Assembly (NCBI GenBank): GCA_945643635.1
Contig: CALZFC010000019.1
Span: forward strand, 1,322,501 to 1,386,500
Length of the DNA stretch: 64,000 nt
Direction of reading: 5' to 3'
DNA from: Allodiplogaster sudhausi
Lineage: Eukaryota; Nematoda; Chromadorea; Rhabditida; Diplogasteridae
Translations under genes and position numbers: made by a program
The notes under the pieces: generated by a model
Database searches by the model: none
Told to the model about the DNA's origin: nothing
Seen by the model: only the letters and a program-made list of their open reading frames with translations
Shown here: piece after piece, positions 45,792-59,100 of the stretch
How the letters are laid out: each line of letters starts with the position of its first letter
Numbering within the stretch: position 1 is the first letter of the stretch

Positions 45792-46625
45792 GATGAAGTG
45801 GCGAACCGCGTCGCATGAGATTGCGCGCGAGAAGCTGCGCGGCGATCTTTCCGTGCTCGCTCAGAGGAGGGTCGAGAGAGAAGGCTTCCATTGGCTGGCG
45901 ACGCTTCAGAAGGCAAGACGGCGTGTTCTGAGAACGAAGAGAGTGAGAGAGAGGAGAGAGTATACCAAGGAAGAGAGTCAGAGAGGCAGAGAGAGAGTGT
46001 ATATGTACATGGGTTGAGAGTGAGAGATATACACGGAGGGAGAGGCAAAGAGAGAGAGGGAGAGAGGGAGAGAGAGAGTGGGAGAGAGAGGGAGAGAGGG
46101 AAGGAGGGAGAGAGAGGGAGAGAGGGAGAGAGGGAGAGAGAGGGAGAAAGGGAGAGAGGGAGAGAGGGAGAGAGGGAGAGAGAGAGGGAGAGAGAGAGGG
46201 AAAGAGAGGGAGAAGAGGGAGGGAAAGAGAGGGAGAAGAGGGAGTGGGAGAGAGAGGGAGAGAGAGAAGGTACGAGATGCTCTCCCAACCAGGTCGATGG
46301 GCAAATAGAAGTGCGGGTCGACTTTGGAAATGCGGGTCCACTGCTTGAAGACTTCTCCGATGGACTCGGCGTGGCGGACGAGGATCACTTCACTGCCATC
46401 GAAGAGATCTCGCTGCTGGAAAGATAAGAAATGATAAAAAAAGAGAGGCAGAGAGATAAAAGGAGAAAGAAATATCTCATTTGAATACATGACCTGTTTT
46501 CTTTATTACTTTCTCTCAGTCAATGTGATGAACAATTGGGAAGATAATAAAAGACGAACTGCGAGATGGCGCAGAACTGCAATCATCTTGAGCGATTCAC
46601 CCGGAGGAGAAGGCAGACCGGCCAT
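44550..46625 (-). CDS. Histidine phosphatase (PGAM/UBASH3-like) superfamily protein, second catalytic His replaced
   Basis: Exons run MAGLPSPPGESLKMIAVLRH (start 46625), then QRDLFDGSEVILVRHAESIG, containing the phosphohistidine RHA/GE motif, then FKQWTRISKVDPHFYLPIDL. After a long GA/CT intron comes FSLDPPLSEHGKIAAQLLAR, then MTIYSAPSLACTETASILAS (the S-P-x-x-x-C-x-x-T-A motif). Next are QKHWLTPANLREHGMPFEED, WPEPEAGEDLSVTAERIQKI and finally KSIAILVLDSVGMSVLNRFA. This order is that of the UBASH3 (Sts) / PGAM fold. In active relatives the last segment has His (V-x-H-A-S); here the position reads Asp. A Ser/Thr-rich tail ends at 44550. The phases of the listed joins are consistent. It could be a pseudophosphatase. 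Confidence 0.72.
45310..46280. repeat. Extended GA-rich repeat domain in introns of the phosphatase-fold gene
   Basis: Four long GA/GGGA arrays (about 45314-45381, 45508-45640, 45725-45788 and 46028-46270) occupy consecutive introns. On the gene's own strand they are CT. The hundreds of Glu-Arg or Ser-Leu codons they create are not genes. Confidence 0.9.
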
Positions 46626-46924
46626 GGCGGGTGAAGAGAGGGAAAGTGACCGATGGGAATCACAAAATAGGACTGTGGGAAGATGTTGCACTGCAGGGAA
46701 CATTCATTTGAGAATGTTTATTTCGATTTTTTGACTATTGGAAGATGTGACTGAATTTGTCGCCGTTGATAGAAATGGACATTCTTCAGATAAAAGCAGC
46801 TCAGATCCTTGCATCTTTTACTGTTTGTTTCCTCACAGGATTTTATTGATGATTCAAAGTGGTTTCAGAAATTGTTCGGAGCTAAACGAAAAAGTAGAAC
46901 GAGCTGAGATAATGAGTACAAGAA

Positions 46925-46968
<44 letters not shown>

Positions 46969-47118
46969 GTTGAGGGAGAGAGAGATTGAGAGAGAGAGGA
47001 TGAGAGAGAGAGGTTGAGAGAGAGAGAGGTTGAGAGAGAGAGAGAGGTTGAGAGAGAGAGAGAGAGGATGATAGAGAGTGTGTATGTGTGCGAGAGAGAG
47101 AGGTTGATAGAGAGTGTG

Positions 47119-47164
<46 letters not shown>

Positions 47165-47315
47165 ATAGCGAGTGTGTATGTGTGTGTGAGAGAGAGAGGT
47201 TGATAGGGAGTGTGTATGTGAGAGTGAGAGAGAGGAGGAGAGATAGAGTGAGTGGACAAGCGAGCAAAAGAGAGAGAGAGACAGAGAAAGTGAAAGAGAG
47301 AGAAAAAAAGAGAAC
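46925..47315. repeat. Mixed TG/GA minisatellite
   Basis: A (TG)14 run grades into GA runs punctuated by gaggttgagaga and gatagagagtgtgtatgtg units, a higher-order minisatellite of about 50-60 bp. Confidence 0.85.
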
Positions 47316-47682
47316 GAGAAATACACAGCGAATTATTTCGGTGCAGTACTGTACTGAATGTGAGAGTTGTAGAATATCACCACTGTCACTATAAATAGGT
47401 TTGGAGGATCCTCCGCGGAGGATAAACCTGCATATTTTGATTGCTTTTCATACTTCCTTCTTAAGCTCTCTAATTAACCACTTTTTGAGTTCAGAGCGGT
47501 CCAACGAGTTTCCGCTCGTTCTTGCCGTTGACGACACAAAGGCCTCATGGCCTTCCGAAGGTTCGTTTTCTCGTTTTCGCTTAAGGAAAAGTTTTGAGTA
47601 CTTTTGGTCTTTCCTCTTATGTCTTCTAATTGGTGTCTTGTTGGAATCGTATAAAATGAATATGTAAGGTATTATTTTACAG

Positions 47683-49193
47683 ACGCGATCGTGATATGCG
47701 TGGTGGAAGTCGCTGGGGAAACGATGAGGACATGGTTAACGCTCTTTTGTTGTTGTTGAAAACTTAATATTTGTTGTTGGTTTCCCCACGACTATTTTCC
47801 TGAAGGCTTATGTGTAAAATTATCAAGTCGAATCGCTTTGTCTACTTTATGTTTCCATTTCCAAACGACATAATAGAAATAAACTCGTAGGAAATATGCG
47901 GTAATAGCGACGATGAATCGGCATCTTCTCGCTTCTCTGTAGACCCGCGCCTTTTGCAGCCCGTTCGCGATGGAATCCTCTTCGAGCACGACAACTATCG
48001 CCAGGTCAACAACTAGTCTTCCTCTTGCACTCTTTCTAATCTTTCTATCTTGCAATGATGCAATCTCTGTTCTCATATTTGCTGAACATTGTGAGAAGTA
48101 TTCGCTTGAAGTTTCTTCTGAAATGGATCGAGGGCATCAACGAGAGAAAGCGACAGATGGGAGCAGCGTACACAACGAAAGCGATTGACGAGAAAGTCAC
48201 GCGTCAGTCAGCCTTGTCAACTCTGTTTTTGTTGCTTTCTACTTCACTTCGATTCATCATAAATGTTGCTGTGATCCATGCAGAATGTTGTTGTTGTTCA
48301 AAAAAAAACTTGTATGTTTATTTCTGCCGAGAATGAGTGCACTGGATGAAGGGCTTCTTTGTTCAGCTGCGACTGCCTCCGAGTTGGCTCAGATTAACAT
48401 GCCCGAACGGGAGAAGACCGGTGTTCTCCATGTTTACACCACCATCACTGGCCTGCCTCCAAGTGTGTTCTTCGGCTCAGGATACGGCAACAAGTACGGC
48501 ATCATTCGAATAAAGCTTGCTTTGAAAAAAGAAAGCATGGACATCAGAGAATACAAATGTCATTATATTCTATCTCATTTCTCCAATTAAAAATGTAAAT
48601 TCCATTTTGATATTTTGACAACATACTCGTATTCCTCATTAGCAGTTCATTGTGGAAAGAACATAATTCACTGTCGCATTTGGTGCTTCTCATTAGAAGT
48701 TTAAGAGGCTGCGATTACCGCTTTGTTACCCGTTTTTGTGACAGATGATCCTTGCATCTTCAAAGAATGATGAAAGGTCATTTATCCGATTCCATAAAAC
48801 TGTAAAATAAGAGTGCCCAACTGATGTTTCCAATGTTTTCTTTCCAGACTCCGTATCGCCAAATGCGCGGGCGCTAAAGATCTGGTTGATAAGTGTCTCA
48901 AGATCGGCATCATTACGAAGAACCTTCATGAGGCGATTGGAATTCGACCAGATTTGGACATGGTGAGTGCTCTTTGACCTTAAACAACGTTGAACATTGA
49001 ACAAGTTCTTACTATGTGACGAAGCGAGAAGCGGCAGGACCACCTTTAATTCTCCGTCTTCAAGGTTTCGTGAGAAGTTGGACAGTTGTTTGGTCAGAGG
49101 GTGCAGAATACGATCTGTCGTTGGTAAAAAGAGCCATCGAGCACTTCAGACTGTCAAAGGAAGGAGCAAGGCTCAGAGGTTGAACTCAGTGAG
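47683..49193 (+). CDS. Unrecognised multi-exon gene
   Basis: Several non-repetitive exon-like stretches lie on the plus strand. They include AIVICVVEVAGETMRTW (after 47682), RLLQPVRDGILFEHDNYRQ (about 47945-48002), and IEGINERKRQMGAAYTTKAI (about 48128). Next come QINMPEREKTGVLHVYTTIT then GLPPSVFFGSGYGNK (about 48390-48495), and IAKCAGAKDLVDKCLKIGII then LHEAIGIRPDLDM (48850-48960). The final exon is KREAAGPPLILRLQGFVRSW, ending SKEGARLRG at 49193. Each stretch is bordered by plausible AG and GT sites, but I could not confirm all phases and recognise no family. The true 5' end may lie further upstream (an exon-like stretch at 47493-47562). Confidence 0.4.
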
Positions 49194-50028
49194 CGAGTTG
49201 GTGAGGATGACTGTCGATGTTGAGTAAACAACGTCGTTGTTTCGTTTGTTAGAGAACGAGTAGCCAGCTAAGGAGGAAATAGGACAATTCCACGGCAATA
49301 AGCCTACCGTTGTAATTAGCTTCTGACTTGCTATGGTGATTCCGTGATGTGGAGCAAACGGGCCTATGTGCTGTGATTCGTGCTTCAGTGGATCGTCTGG
49401 CGCCTTCCCATCAACTACGAACTCCATGGAAGTTCCTTGACGTGGATTCAGAATCAAATTCAGATGTGATTTCTACTCTCCGGGACTCGAGTCAAGGAAT
49501 GTCAACATAACACGAGATGACTTCGTTCTTTCTCAGAGCAGTGTAGTTTTACGGTAGGGATTGCAGTGAAAACAGCTGCCCGAGTACCTGATATGAATCA
49601 AGGAGGAGCCGAGCAAGAGCAGGGCATATACGATGAATTACAAGAAATTATGCTGCTTATCTCATTTTAGATAGATAGGAAAATATGACGAATCAAAAAG
49701 TGTTACCATTTCTTTGTTTAAAAGTGTGGAGAATGATTTTATACAGACTCGTCGACTTCCGGACTTCGTGCGAGCAGTAGACGCGATTGTTGCATTCGAT
49801 AATGAAATGGCTAAAGGTTTGCGAACGCCGTCTTAATTCTCATAGATTGCCGAGTACAGTGGTGAGGAATGTGGGAACCAGCATGTTTTAAAAACATGTA
49901 ACAGTTCCATTAAAACATTAACGGGCATTTTTCCCCCAACAGTGGTAACAAAGCCTTTGTATTCCTTCTTTAACATCACTTAACATCGACATTATAGGTA
50001 AACCGTCTAAAAGATCTCCAGACCTAAC
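49194..50028. other. Gap region with possible 5' exons of the SR protein gene
   Basis: Exon-like stretches MNQGGAEQEQGIYDELQE (49593) and RRLPDFVRAVDAIVAFDNEM (49749-49808) precede the SR gene in the same orientation. They have no clean donor, so I leave them unassigned. Confidence 0.3.
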
Positions 50029-52386
50029 ATGGCTGACCACTCAACTGGTAGCAGCTTCTCTCCAGTCTTGTTTTGTTTTCCAGGACAGTGGCCTTTCGAT
50101 GTGCTGATCGCGCGTGAAGTGGCGCCGGCGACGATCGCGAAGCTGGACGCGGTGATAGAGACGGCGCGAGACTTGGTTTACGGCATGCCCGCGGGCACGG
50201 CCGCCGCCGCCGCTGTCATAAACATGGCAGTGAACGACCCGGCTTCGTTCTGCCGCAACTGCCGCCAACTCGGCCACGCCACCCTCCAGTGCCCTTCCAT
50301 CCTTGCCGCCGCACAAGCACACATGCCACGCATCCAGGCTGCGCGGCTCGAGCAGCATCGGATGGCCGATGCCATTCCCCCTCCGCCTGATCAGGCCTCG
50401 CGCGATCGATCAAGGGACTCACGCGACAGACGCGGCGACCGTGATCGACACACTGACCGTGACCGGCATCGCCATCGGAGCCGCAGTCGCGACCGCAGCG
50501 CGTCACTTCAACAGCCCAAACTCGACCCAGCAGCTGCCGAGATCGAAAGAAAGATTGCGGAGCAACGCGAGAAGCTCAGAGTGCAAGAGGAACGGGAGAA
50601 GGCACAGCTGATTGCCATGCAGCAATTGCAGAGACTGCAGGAGGAAAAAGGGCCGTCACAGAAAGTCGCCGGGTCAGCACTGCACTCGCTACTGGGGATG
50701 GCTAACCGTGCTAGCCAGAATGGACAACAACAGCAGGGTCCCATGAATTCACCGCATCAGCAGCAGGCACCTCGTCATCACATGTCCATTCCCAGCTCGT
50801 ACGAAGCACACGTGCGCGATATGGAGGAGCGCGCAATGGCAGAAGCCGCGGCGCGCCAAGAGGCAATGAGAGAACGCGCGATGGCCGAGGCTGCCGCGCG
50901 GCAGGAAGCGATGCGTGCACAGGAGGAGGCCATGCAGCAGCAGAGAATGGCCATGCGAGAGGCGGCCATTCGGGCAGAGATAGAGGCGAAGCTGCAGGAA
51001 GAACTCGAGGCCAAGAAGGCCGCACTCGAGGAGGAGATTCGAGCACGTCTCCTGCCACGCGAAGCACGGCGCCTCAGGGATGCTGACTCCACACTCGACA
51101 CGTATGGAGTGACGAACTCTTCCCACTCCACTCAAGGCATCTCTGCTCCTGGGCTAGTCTCCCATCCACCCGTTTCAAGCCGCCGCTCCCCTCTTCCTGG
51201 AAGAGGCTCCAATGGACATGGCTATGACAACTTCCTTGCACAGGAAGCGGCAGCTTCTGCAGTCAATCCTTACCAACGCTGTCCAACCTCAAATCCTCAC
51301 ATTCCTACCCCGGGCTCTTCTGCTTACCAGCAGCTGGCCAACACGGGCAGTGGGGGTGCCTCTTCTGCGTCTCCCTTGGACCATTGGCGCATGGAGTCCG
51401 GCGGAAGAGAGCAAACCCTGGCAGACGCGCCATCCTCGGCTGCCGATGACTACGAAGAGATGAAACGGATGGTCCGCGACAGCGAGCAGACTCTCCTCGC
51501 CCTCGCTGCCTCTCCAGAATACGCTCACTTCCTGAACTCCCCCATCCTTCTCAAGGCAACTCAGCTCGGCGACAACCTTCACCTCCTCGACCGCGTCTCC
51601 AGACATTCACTCATGGACGAACTCCGCTCTTTTCTCGATCAAGCCAAACTGCTCGCCGCAGGCTTCAGAGAACAGCCAAGAGAACAGCAGGTGGATCATG
51701 CAGGGTAAGTCTAACGTTATTTAAATGCCGCCTCTTTGCTGGAAGTTCCCTAAGTTGGTAATTACATCATTGGACGGATTAAGAATTTTTAAGATTGCTA
51801 TATTGTATTTTTAAAGGCTTGCGGAAGAGTTGATATGTAATATTATTTCGTTCCAGTGGTAGTTCGCATCACCACCCCCGCCGAAGTGGAAGTCGTGAGC
51901 GAGAACGCGAGCGAGATCGAGGAGAGAGAGCCAGAGAGAGGGAACGACGCAGAGAGAGAACACGTAGCCCCATCCGGAGCAGCAAGCATGGCGGCAGCAG
52001 GAAGAGGAGTCGGAGCAGGAGTCGGGAGAGACGCAGACAGGAGCCGAGCATCGCCATCAAGGAAAAGGAAGTCTCTCCTCCCAGTGCTGACGTCATAATA
52101 CAGGTATGTGATTGTATACGTTGTTTTGCGACCTTCGGGAGAGAGAAATGAAATAAATCATTCATAATTCACCGCCGTATGCTTTTAATAGCGAAGTTTG
52201 ATGAAGTTCAGTTATTGAAATTTGCAGGTTGGACCCAATCGTTTCCGTCAATTGACGATGAAGGAAGCTGCCAAACTGGACAAGGACGAGGTTGTCGTGT
52301 CGCAGGATCTCAAGAATGGCAGGTATGCAGAGAGGTTGCAGGAGTCGTTTATTGGAAGGCCTGAGCATCTATTCAGCATTCAATGA
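50029..52386 (+). CDS. SR/RD-rich zinc-knuckle protein, probable RNA-binding factor
   Basis: A 559-codon first exon encodes QWPFDVLIAREVAPATIAKL, then a single CCHC zinc knuckle (CRNCRQLGHATLQC, C-x2-C-x4-H-x4-C). An Arg/Asp/Ser/His-rich region follows (DRSRDSRDRRGDRDRHTDRD, then HRHRSRSRDRS). Next are a long Ala/Glu/Met/Arg coiled-coil stretch with repeated AMAEAAARQEAMRE units and a Ser/Gly/Pro-rich segment. Exon 2 (from 51857) continues an Arg/Glu/Ser-rich domain (SGSRERERERDRGERARERE, then GGSRKRSRSRSRERRRQEPS). The last exon ends RPEHLFSIQ at 52386. A single zinc knuckle plus RS domains suggests a role in splicing or RNA processing in the nucleus, which is inference. The first 36 bases after codon 6 could be a small intron (gtagca...ttccag) in frame with the exon. 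Confidence 0.68.
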
Positions 52387-53178
52387 AAGAGCTTATTTAC
52401 CACCACATATTTCATTTGTTGAGAAGGGAGCTTGACATTGAATCTTTTTTTAACGAACCGGTGTTTGCTCAGTTTCAATGTCTCTGTGGCAGCAATACAA
52501 TATCTCGTACAGTAACTCGTTTTCTTGAGGTGGACAACGGCGAAAGTGAACAAGGTCTTGGATGGACGAGTGTACCTTACAGTCGGGGCAGCAATTTGGA
52601 AGAAGGAGTGGAATGAAGTGTACAAGTCACTTTAGTTCCCCGATAAGATCGTAGGGCTGTGGTACTTATGCTCATCTCTCCTTACTCCTAATTAGTTATT
52701 GTTGTTCGATTTGTTCCCAGCCTTTTTGCCTAAGGAGTTGTTTACTTATTAACTGCATCACAATCGCTTTATGCGTAGCATTAGCTAAAGTAAGAGTTGT
52801 GTTATGTGCGCGTTGCTGCACGATCATTTCATCAACCATTCCTATTCTTCAATTGGTGCATTTTGTTCTCTTTTTGGATGGATTAGTGATGATTTCTCCA
52901 TCAAGAGCGTGTGTCTTGTTCAAGCAGAGATGAATATTTTTTTCTATATCCAGTTTCAATTAATCTCTCGACATTTGTCTACTGTAATCGTTGTTATTCG
53001 TTGAAATTTCCACTATTTTTCCCTTTCATTAATAAATTCAATTTAATATCAAGAACTCGGACAATTTTGTTTGGTTGTGATTCCACCACTGGTATATCGT
53101 AAATATGCAGGTTTTAATTGTGATGAATGGTAGTTTGAGATTGTTTCTCTGAATTCAGGTGCTGTTAGAATTTGAGAG
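52387..53178. other. 3' region and spacer between SR gene and next gene
   Basis: AT-rich sequence, with no gene supported. The same-strand spacing of about 800 bp is too long for a tight operon. Confidence 0.45.
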
Positions 53179-56100
53179 ATGGCGGATGTGGACTCCGTCA
53201 TCGATAACTTCCTGCACGAACTCGAGGAGGAAGTGCCAGAAGAACCAGAGGCTAAGAAGAAGGTCAGAACTCAGTTATCCACGAATATTTGAGGGATGGA
53301 GCGCTTTGTGAAGAAGGTGGTGAGTTTGGTGAAGGCAAGGAGACAGCGTTCTTTTGTAAAGGTGTTTGCCTTCAACCTTTTCACTGATATTCTTCGGATG
53401 GACACTTTCCATCAAGTATTTATGTAGTATCAAGGATATGAAATGAACTTTGAGTTTGCAGAGACAAGGGGAAGAAGGAATCATTCATACCGTGAATGGC
53501 CCCATCTTTCTTGGAGGACTCCCTGGCGCTGGACTCAAGAAAAAGGTGTGGAATAGAAAGCAGAGATCCTGATTATGTATTTATTGCTGTTTTGGCTGTT
53601 TTTTACTCGTGATGGAATAGGGCGAAGTGTTGAATTTCCCTTCTTTCAGAAGCCACTTCAAGCACCGCATGGACCAGAGTTCCCGGCCCCATTCATCCAG
53701 GTGAGTTTAGTTATGGTTTGCCATGATTTATTTCCCCATCTGTACAATTTTTGTTTGTTATTAGGCGCCTATTAATGAACTGACGCATGGCTGAGTTGCA
53801 TATGTTGTATGAACCATTGCTTACTTCAAGGAATAGCAAAGTAAGTCATTTGTTTGGTTGTGGGGAAATGCCTGATATTCCTTCATTCGATTTGCCGTGT
53901 AATCTTTCTGAATCTCGCCTTGGTTGTATCAGAGATTGGCGACAACGTCATTGCCATCCGCGTGTCCTCCCTCTATGCCTTCTTGCTCTTCCGCGACCCG
54001 GGCTTCCTCAGAAGAAGAGTCTTTACCGATCAACGGACCTCCGATCAGAAATGAGGTGAAATGGGCATGCCGCTCTAAATCTTCAAGAGATTGTGCAAAT
54101 GTGGGGTATGGTTTTGAGCTAGACTTAGTCTAACTCACTTTGTATTTCCCCTTTTTGACGGTAAATACATCAAGAACATATAGAATATAACCATAACATC
54201 GGAAGAGAACAACAACCACTGACGGGATCTAGACCCCCTTACATACTCCCACGAACTATATTTATAACCGTGCTTCTATTAGCTGGATATATTATTTGCC
54301 TTCCGGAAGCAGATATGTTTGATTCTATCTTATTGCGGCAGCCTTATGCAATCAAGAAGTGAACAACAGTACGAAGTGCAGAAGCAGTCCATGAATGCAG
54401 ATTACAGCTTTGTATATAATCTGCATATGAACTAAATAGTGGTTAATCCGCGCCAAGGAGAGAAGTGCATAAAAATGATTGCTTTCCCGGCAATTATGAT
54501 ATTTTCGCTTAGTATTTTGAATAAGAATTTCTCGCAGAAGTGTATGTTTTGTAGGGCGGATCGTGGGATGAGTCGCCTCACCATGAAGTTGGTCCATTAA
54601 AGGAGCCTGCCCTGCCAGCCATGACGAGAGAGGCTTGGATGAGGGAGATGGGAATGACTACTGATGGAGGAGCACAACAGGTTATTCTCTTCATGCTTTG
54701 TCTGATGGTGAGTCGGGCCACTGTATACTTGGGGTATTAAAGCTTTATCTCGCCAACGTACAGGGGAACTTGTAGATATAGCTAACTTGACTATTGTTCA
54801 TTTGTAGATGTCGACCCATTGTCCACATTCGGCCCAAGTCGAATGCAGTAGCAATTCGACTCGAGCTTCAACAGATTGCACTTTTGAAAGTAGCGTGGAA
54901 AGTAATTTGTCAAGTGGAGATGTGGACTCCCACCAACAGACATCTCCTGAACAGCAGGTGTTACCCTTTGGATTATAGAAATCAATTTCTGTCTCGGCAT
55001 CGAACCGGTTTGATGTTTGATTGTTCGATTATTGCTGGTTTAACATGAGACTGACCATGAAATTTTGCATTTCCATGTCAGTCATAGGCAACACTTTACT
55101 CTTCCTTTTCACATGGTTCACCATGAATACTACAGATTTTATTTGCAGAGTGCACTCGGAGCACTAGAAAACTTGGATGGGACGGAGATGCCGCAGCAAA
55201 TGAACAACTCTTCAAGTATTTCTGTCATCGAGGGAATTGGGAGAGATGTTGAGGAATACCAGCAATCGACTTCGCAGGAACAAGCAACAAAACAGCTTGT
55301 CGAACCGGAGGTTATTCCAGAACTATAGATTACATTAAATAGAACGTTTCCCTTTGCAGTTGAAGCTGCCCTTCTTCAAGATTGCAAATCGCACAGCATT
55401 GGCAATGAAGAGCGAGCTGACCATTCGCAGCGCTCGTTTGTTTTTACTCTTGCATTTGCCACTTTTTCTATTTAGCGATAGTAGGGGGGCGCGGTGTAGC
55501 CCTAATTGGTGGAGATTGAACTGGAATCTCTTCTTAAGTTAAAAGAGTCACATGTTTTGTTTCCTCTTGCACTTGTGACATAAGCCCTTCTAACTGTCTT
55601 GCAGCCATGTTCACCTCCTGCAACTATCGCGTCTATGTCCGCATCCGAGATGTTCCCGTTGCGATGCTTTGCGCGGCCGCTGAGGCGCCATCAGAAATGT
55701 CTGTGTCTTTATTTTTAAAGATAAAATATTAGCCATTTTTTCCATAAAATTGTAATTTCCTACTAGCTAACTGCGGTTAGCCATGTGAATTACTTGCAAG
55801 CACATGAAAATACTTTGGAGTTAAAAAAGTGTATTCAATGATTATGATAATTACTCATTCCAGCGAAGCGCGAAAGATGGCCTGTCGAGAGATGGTTCTT
55901 CAGCTGTTCAATCTCAAGATCTTCCCTCCGAATTCCAAGAAAATGCTTAACGACAGGAAGGTTCGTTCTTCAACTGCTGTCAAATCTAGCATATTGCGAG
56001 AGAAGCGCGCCAAGCAGACTACTTCAAAAGTGATTACTCACTGCCTAAGATGCCTGTTGATTTTGGAAATGTTTAAAATGATGCATTACTATTACAAACT

Positions 56101-59100
56101 ACAAATGTTTCCGAATTCAAAAATGTGATTGCGCAAGCCAAAACTATATTCCATGCTCAGGTATAACATCATGTATTGAATATGTTGTGTTGCAGATTAC
56201 TGTAGAACAGTTACTGGATGCAACTCGTCCCGTCCTCAGCTATCTCTCTTTTGAACTCAATAGTCGTACGTTTCAAGCTCTTTCTCGTCTACTGTCTGCT
56301 TCTCTATCTCTCTCCCTCTCTCTCTCTTTCTACCTCTCTCCTCTGTCACTCTACCTCCCTCTATCTCTCTCTCTCTTCTCTCTCATGTTCGCCCTCTTCA
56401 GCCCGTTTCCAGCGTGTTCTGCGTGAAGATGTTCGTTGTTATGTTCGCTCTGACTGCGCGGGTACTCAGCTGGTCCTGGCCAGCAGCCTCTCCATTCAAC
56501 TCGCTTTCTTCTCTGCTCGCTTCTACTCTGAACCGGGCAATAATCCATGGGTGGATGATGGCGATGTTAGTCCCATCACACTTCTAGTTTCATACCTAAG
56601 GAGTTTGAGGATTTTCGAAGAAGAAATCTAAGTTGTTATATATATATATTTATTAATATTTAGGAGAAGGTGGAATGGCCGTCGCCGGAACTGCAAAGAG
56701 CGGCAGAGGCCGAGACGGCAAATATGCATGTTGCTGAGCTACCGTCGTCATCGCTCAAAGCAGGTGAGGTTATCTTTTGTTTGCAGAATCGCTTCTAGTT
56801 TATGATCAAAATATATTGCATTCCGTGGTAAAAGATAGCTCGATTCAGGAGTTCTTCCCGATCCAGAAGACGCTCCATCAGGGTCTCTGCAGAACGACCG
56901 AGAAAGACTGACCGGACTAGCCAACTCGGGCAACCAGCATGGCTTCGGAGGGGGTGCAGTGAAGCTTCTCTTCATCGAGGATGACCCCACTATCTCGGCT
57001 GCCAAGATGCTCCCTTATCACAAATACCATCCCATCCTCTCCGCTCCGCCTCCCATCCTGTCTGCTCCCCCTCCCATCTCTCAGTGCCCTCCTCCCACGT
57101 CCTTCCCCTGTACCTCCACCATGCTGTCGTATTCGATGGTGCAACCCATCTCCTGCTCCCCTTCCACTGCTCAGTGTCCTGGAATGGCTACTGTATCCAT
57201 GCAGTATCCCACTCCTGTTCTCTCGACATCTTTTGCTCCAACGCTCGCCACACCCACTGCAGAGCAACAATTCCCCCCTTCCCACCAATCTAGTTCCGGT
57301 TTCCAGTCCGAGTTCGTCAAAACAGTCTTCTCAATTCCTGTCGATGTGGATAAGGTTATTTCCATCTTTTGCAAGCTGATTTTCTTCGCCTCTGTGCTTC
57401 GTCTTTTTTTATTTATCGTTTATCTCTGTCCAGTTTTCTATTTTTCTCTAAAACTTTCTACGCCTTTCCCATTTCTCTCTTTCAGTACGCTCTCTTAAGT
57501 TCTTTCAGAATCCGATCCGTGTGCCTGTGATGCCTCACTCAGTGATCGCCGAGTTCTATGAGCGATCTCTCCGCGCCCTCGGACTTGCGGAGCAGATTGA
57601 TACAATGAGTTTGTTCCTACTTCTCTAGGTGGGTAATGTGATCATCAACTAATTCCAGTGTGGGGATCAATGCGCCGTATCTATATGGCTGTAGAAGGAG
57701 TTCCCACTGCGATTATTGGTGTTTCTTGCTCGGAGCAAACTATTGGGTCAGTTCCTTTTTCATTAGATTTTCTCTTTTAAGTATTATAAATATTTATAAA
57801 GGTAAAAAGCGTTATTTGCTGAAATATGTATGTTAACTATTGAAGAAGGGTATGATTAGAGTGGTGTTCTCAATTGCAGTGACTCGATTGCCCGAGCAAC
57901 CCATGAATGTTTCGAATTCCTGGTTGGATGGGGCCTTTATCCCAAGGACCTCATTAATCAAATGTGTCGTCGTCCTGTATGTTTATGCTTGCTTTAACTA
58001 TTTTCTCTTTCAGACAATTCAATTCTTCTTTAGGATCTTCTCCCGTCCATGATCCAAAGCATGGCTCCTGCTTTTACAGTGATTAATGCTATGCTATTCG
58101 AACGTAAGTTTTATTTCTGCTTTTGCTATCTCTGATTATTGCTATGAAAATTAATCCTCTGCCTGCAGCCGCATATGTCAATTTGCTCCGTAATCAGGGG
58201 ACCGCACGAACTCCTCGAGAAGCTTCGATTACTCAACAGGTTAGTGAAAAGTAGTAAAATGGATGAGCTTTTTCTTTGGCGTTGTATTATTATTTTTCTC
58301 TCTTTTTTCAGTTAGCTGAGTCAGATTACACTATTTTTTGTTGTTTTAGGCTGTTGCCCGCTCCTTCCGAGTGAGAGCGAAGCAATTCATGGATTCGTAC
58401 TGGGCGAAGACAGTGATTGGGATTGGTCCAGCCATTGATCTGCCAGTGGTTAGTCTTGTTCTGCTGTGCCTCATTCTTATCAATGTCAATACTATTTGGT
58501 TGAATAAAGACATTTTCAGTAGAAAACTGTTCACATATCACTCCCATCTCCCATTCCCTAGTATTTCTCGCCAACTTCTTTTTGTGTTTGCTCCCTCTCA
58601 CGTCTTTCTGTCTCCTGTTTTTCGCTTTCTCTTTCTCCGATCTTCGCACAGTCAGCCACATACTGTGGCGCTTTAATTGCTTGGGCACCCATTATTTTCC
58701 TCCACCACAAGGTATATAATAATATTTCGAGGATTTAAGTAGTGTATTTTTCATGTGCTATTTCTATTTTACATAACATGGTGATGTTTATTGTTTTATT
58801 TATCGTTTACAGATTTTTTTCTCGGTTACCTGACAAAAACCGCCGTTTCTTTATTAGTTAATTTCCTAAACCGTTGGCTTTTTGCCGGTGAGGAATTCTT
58901 TTGAGGGATGAATTTGTTTTCCATTTGATTTTCCATTCATTAAATTTTCATGTGTAGTTTGAACTTTTGTTTTGGTGATACCTTTAAGAAGAATGTAAAA
59001 GCACAGTCTTCAATACTTGCAGACCCTTCCCGGTGAGAAGCAGTACTTCGAGCACCGTGAGGAACTTCCTGTTGTTAGTTCATTTTTCCACTCCAATGTC

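Noticed and set aside
45445..46341. Open frames of up to 298 codons made of Ser-Leu-Pro or Glu-Arg repeats
   Set aside because: They are six-frame products of (CT)n/(GA)n arrays lying in introns of the phosphatase-fold gene; the same pattern recurs on both strands at every such array.
50041..51131. Long antisense open frames opposite the SR-rich exon
   Set aside because: They arise from the GC-rich codon bias of the real plus-strand exon, which has a zinc knuckle and RS domain.
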